From Symbiodinium natans (taxonomy: Eukaryota > Sar > Dinophyceae > Suessiales > Symbiodiniaceae): DNA of 64,000 nt. Positions 62,329 through 64,000 of the stretch are shown here, piece after piece; within the stretch, counting starts at the first letter, position 1; each line of letters opens with the position of its first letter. The translations under genes were made by a program, and so were the position numbers. The DNA lies in the NCBI GenBank assembly GCA_905221605.1, contig CAJNDS010001024.1, forward strand, positions 78,501 to 142,500. Reading direction: 5' to 3'. The notes beneath the pieces are model-generated. The model saw nothing but the letters and a program-made list of their open reading frames with translations, was not told the origin of the DNA and ran no database searches.

Positions 62329-64000
62329 CTGCTTCCCTTAAAAAGTCAAAAAAGAAGCATTCCTTACCTTATCGATCAGTACAGCTCCCTGTTGAACCAA
62401 TCAGCCAGCCTCCAGCTTGGAGTCAGTGCAGCCCTTGAAGCCAGCCTCTGGTCTCCGCGTCTTCAAGCTTCGCTTCGCACATCGTCAGCTCGGTTCAAAC
62501 ACATCTCGGACAATCATCGGCCCTTTCCGAAACCGTCAGGTTCTGTGAAACCAACTTCGGGACCTGGACCTAGACTGTAGCCTTCCAATTCTAGTTCCGG
62601 TCCTCCATAGCACTTCTGCATCTGGAGTTGCACAGGGCTAGCTTCTCTTTTGTTAGTTCCAAGGCTCGTCGGCTGAGGGGCATGCGCTTCCTTGGCTGAC
62701 GCAGGTACATGGGCATGAGATGGTGTGAAGGATGCTTGCTGGCCTAGACTGCTCTGGCAGTGCACAAGGCACAACCCACAACGCATGTGGCGGTCAGAGC
62801 ACGTCAGTAGTACTGTGCTCGAGCCAGGGTTTTTGCAAATGCGCCACCAACGACCGGAACAGCACAGCTATTCCTTGCAACTTGGCAGCCATCTGGACAG
62901 CACTGATTCCTCGGATGCCAGGCAGAAGGCACCCTAACTGACACTTCAGGGCACAGACTCTGACTCTGCGTAACTGGAAGCAAACACAATCTCAAAACCC
63001 CACTCAGACCTGAAGTCCAGAAACTAAGACCTCAGCTCGAGGGCAGTTGTTCGGCCAAGGCACCCAGCACAAGAACCCTCACCTGAGCAGCTACCCTCTT
63101 CTCTTCAGATTGAGTTTGGGCTTTGAAGATCTGTGGCGCCACTCAATGCTCGCACTCATTCACGAGCCCTCCCCAAGAACATCACGACGACCAGGATCCG
63201 GTCAGCTAGTGGCAGTATCCGACCCCCCTGTCTTTATGCTTGAATCAGCCCCACAGCTATTTCATTGCAGGCTTTGGTTCGCTCACGCATTTCGTTATCT
63301 CCTAGGCTTCGATGGTTCATTCTTGCGAGATCTTGCAAGCACAGCAACTTCAGGACCTCTGCATTGCTGCCTTGGAATGAATGAAGCTCACTATCTTGGA
63401 GGTTTTTGCTCGTCTCTTTGTTGGGGCGCTCTCATTTCTTTAGCATGATGCATGGCCTCCGGGACAGGGCACCACGCTGCCCACAGAGCATGGGGCCTGA
63501 GGCGGATCTGCATTGCTGAACTAAGAGTCGTTTATTGAGGGAAGTGGCATCCACCAAGCTCCTGCAGCTTGTCTCGAAGGATCGGACATCTTTTTTCCTT
63601 GTCTTTACAGCCCCGAAGGGTCCGAGCATTCACAAAGGCGTTTGGTGCAAAAGGTGGGGGGCAGCCTCTCCGCCCCCCCCTCGGCGCAGCCACTTGTTTG
63701 TGATGAAAGCAAGAGACTGGTTGTTGTTGCTGCTCGGACCCTCGGGGAAACACCTTGGTAGCGGTTTTCGACGTAAACTCACGAAGAGAAAGACTGAGCT
63801 CATCGTGACGCCTGCTAGATCCTTAAAAACCCTCGGCACCTCAACCGTGGAGCGGAAACATCTTGACGACACTTATAGCCCCAATCCCCCAATAGCACAG
63901 GCGCCTACATCGCATATACTTGTGTCGAAAATACTATACAAGTACACGGACCTTGAAGGGACCAGAAAGCCATACCGACTCCGCTTACCACGGCGGGGCA
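62329..64000. other. no gene recognised with confidence
   Basis: On the minus strand near 62830-62930 a frame without a Met reads GIRGISAVQMAAKLQGIAVL, then FRSLVAHLQKPW. It is helical and protein-like but unassigned. The plus-strand frame at 63047-63448 and the minus-strand frames at 63432-63872 have no motif. Confidence 0.3.

Noticed and set aside
1-64000. Dinoflagellate spliced-leader sequence, tRNA, rRNA or CRISPR
   Set aside because: I looked for CCGTAGCCATTTTGGCTCAAG and its complement, cloverleaf-type sequences and regular spacer arrays and saw none, but a by-eye scan could miss divergent copies.
1-64000. Reverse transcriptase, integrase or transposase coding sequence
   Set aside because: No YxDD, DDE-type or zinc-knuckle pattern was seen in the translated frames. 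The mobile elements found are all non-coding.
1-64000. A chromosome end, because of the many TTTAGGG repeats
   Set aside because: The repeats are short, scattered, in both orientations and separated by gene-like sequence, so they are interstitial.

Overview
This window looks like nuclear DNA from a dinoflagellate. No long bacterial-type reading frames, tRNA or rRNA genes are recognisable. The assignment rests on four things seen together: (1) TTTAGGG/CCCTAAA telomere-type repeats scattered through the interior in both orientations; (2) short exons with small introns, some starting with GC (GCAAG...) instead of GT; (3) a gene content typical of dinoflagellates: a Mei2-type RRM, PPR motifs, ankyrin, and polymorphic-outer-membrane-protein (POMP)-like beta-helix repeats; (4) many AT microsatellites and long G or C homopolymers. 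The species cannot be read from the sequence. Nearly all credible coding signal is on the minus strand. Exon models below are read by eye, so boundaries are approximate unless a splice pair is described.

Layout. 0.6-2.0 kb: two minus-strand hypothetical gene pieces, one with a readable GT-AG intron. 2-5.4 kb: telomere-type, AT and C-rich tandem repeats. 5.46-6.17 kb: the clearest single gene, a Mei2-like RNA-binding protein. 7.14-7.52 kb: a 380-bp terminal-inverted-repeat element. 8.9-9.3 kb: a two-exon hypothetical. 12.4-13.1 kb: two overlapping minus-strand frames, one with two membrane segments. 16.1-16.4 kb: tandem duplication. 16.8-19.4 kb: weak hypothetical frames and long G-tracts. 20.0-20.3 kb: a 9-bp variant telomere-like array. 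22-28 kb: weak frames, G-tracts and a cluster of TGTCGCGG motifs. 29.3-36.1 kb: exons of a large minus-strand beta-helix repeat protein, with an ankyrin exon just upstream at 36.5 kb and weaker beta-helix-like exons to 40.7 kb. 47.2-53.8 kb: PPR-motif exons and other helical exons, possibly one gene. 54-64 kb: weak frames, a C-tract, telomere-type repeats and microsatellites.

Mobile DNA. Four copies (26.25, 29.00, 35.19, 57.66 kb) of a 97-144 bp MITE share the end TTGGGATGTTCCC and inner motif CTAACAGTCC. Each is flanked by an 8-bp target duplication, perfect in one copy, one mismatch in two, two mismatches in one. One copy lies in an apparent intron of the beta-helix gene. A different 380-bp element has 25-bp perfect inverted ends, and a third hairpin element lies at 46.64-46.78 kb.

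Function. The recognisable products fit post-transcriptional control (Mei2 RRM; PPR proteins, usually acting on organelle RNA) and a large repeat protein of probable surface or secreted type. Nothing indicates a co-transcribed pathway.
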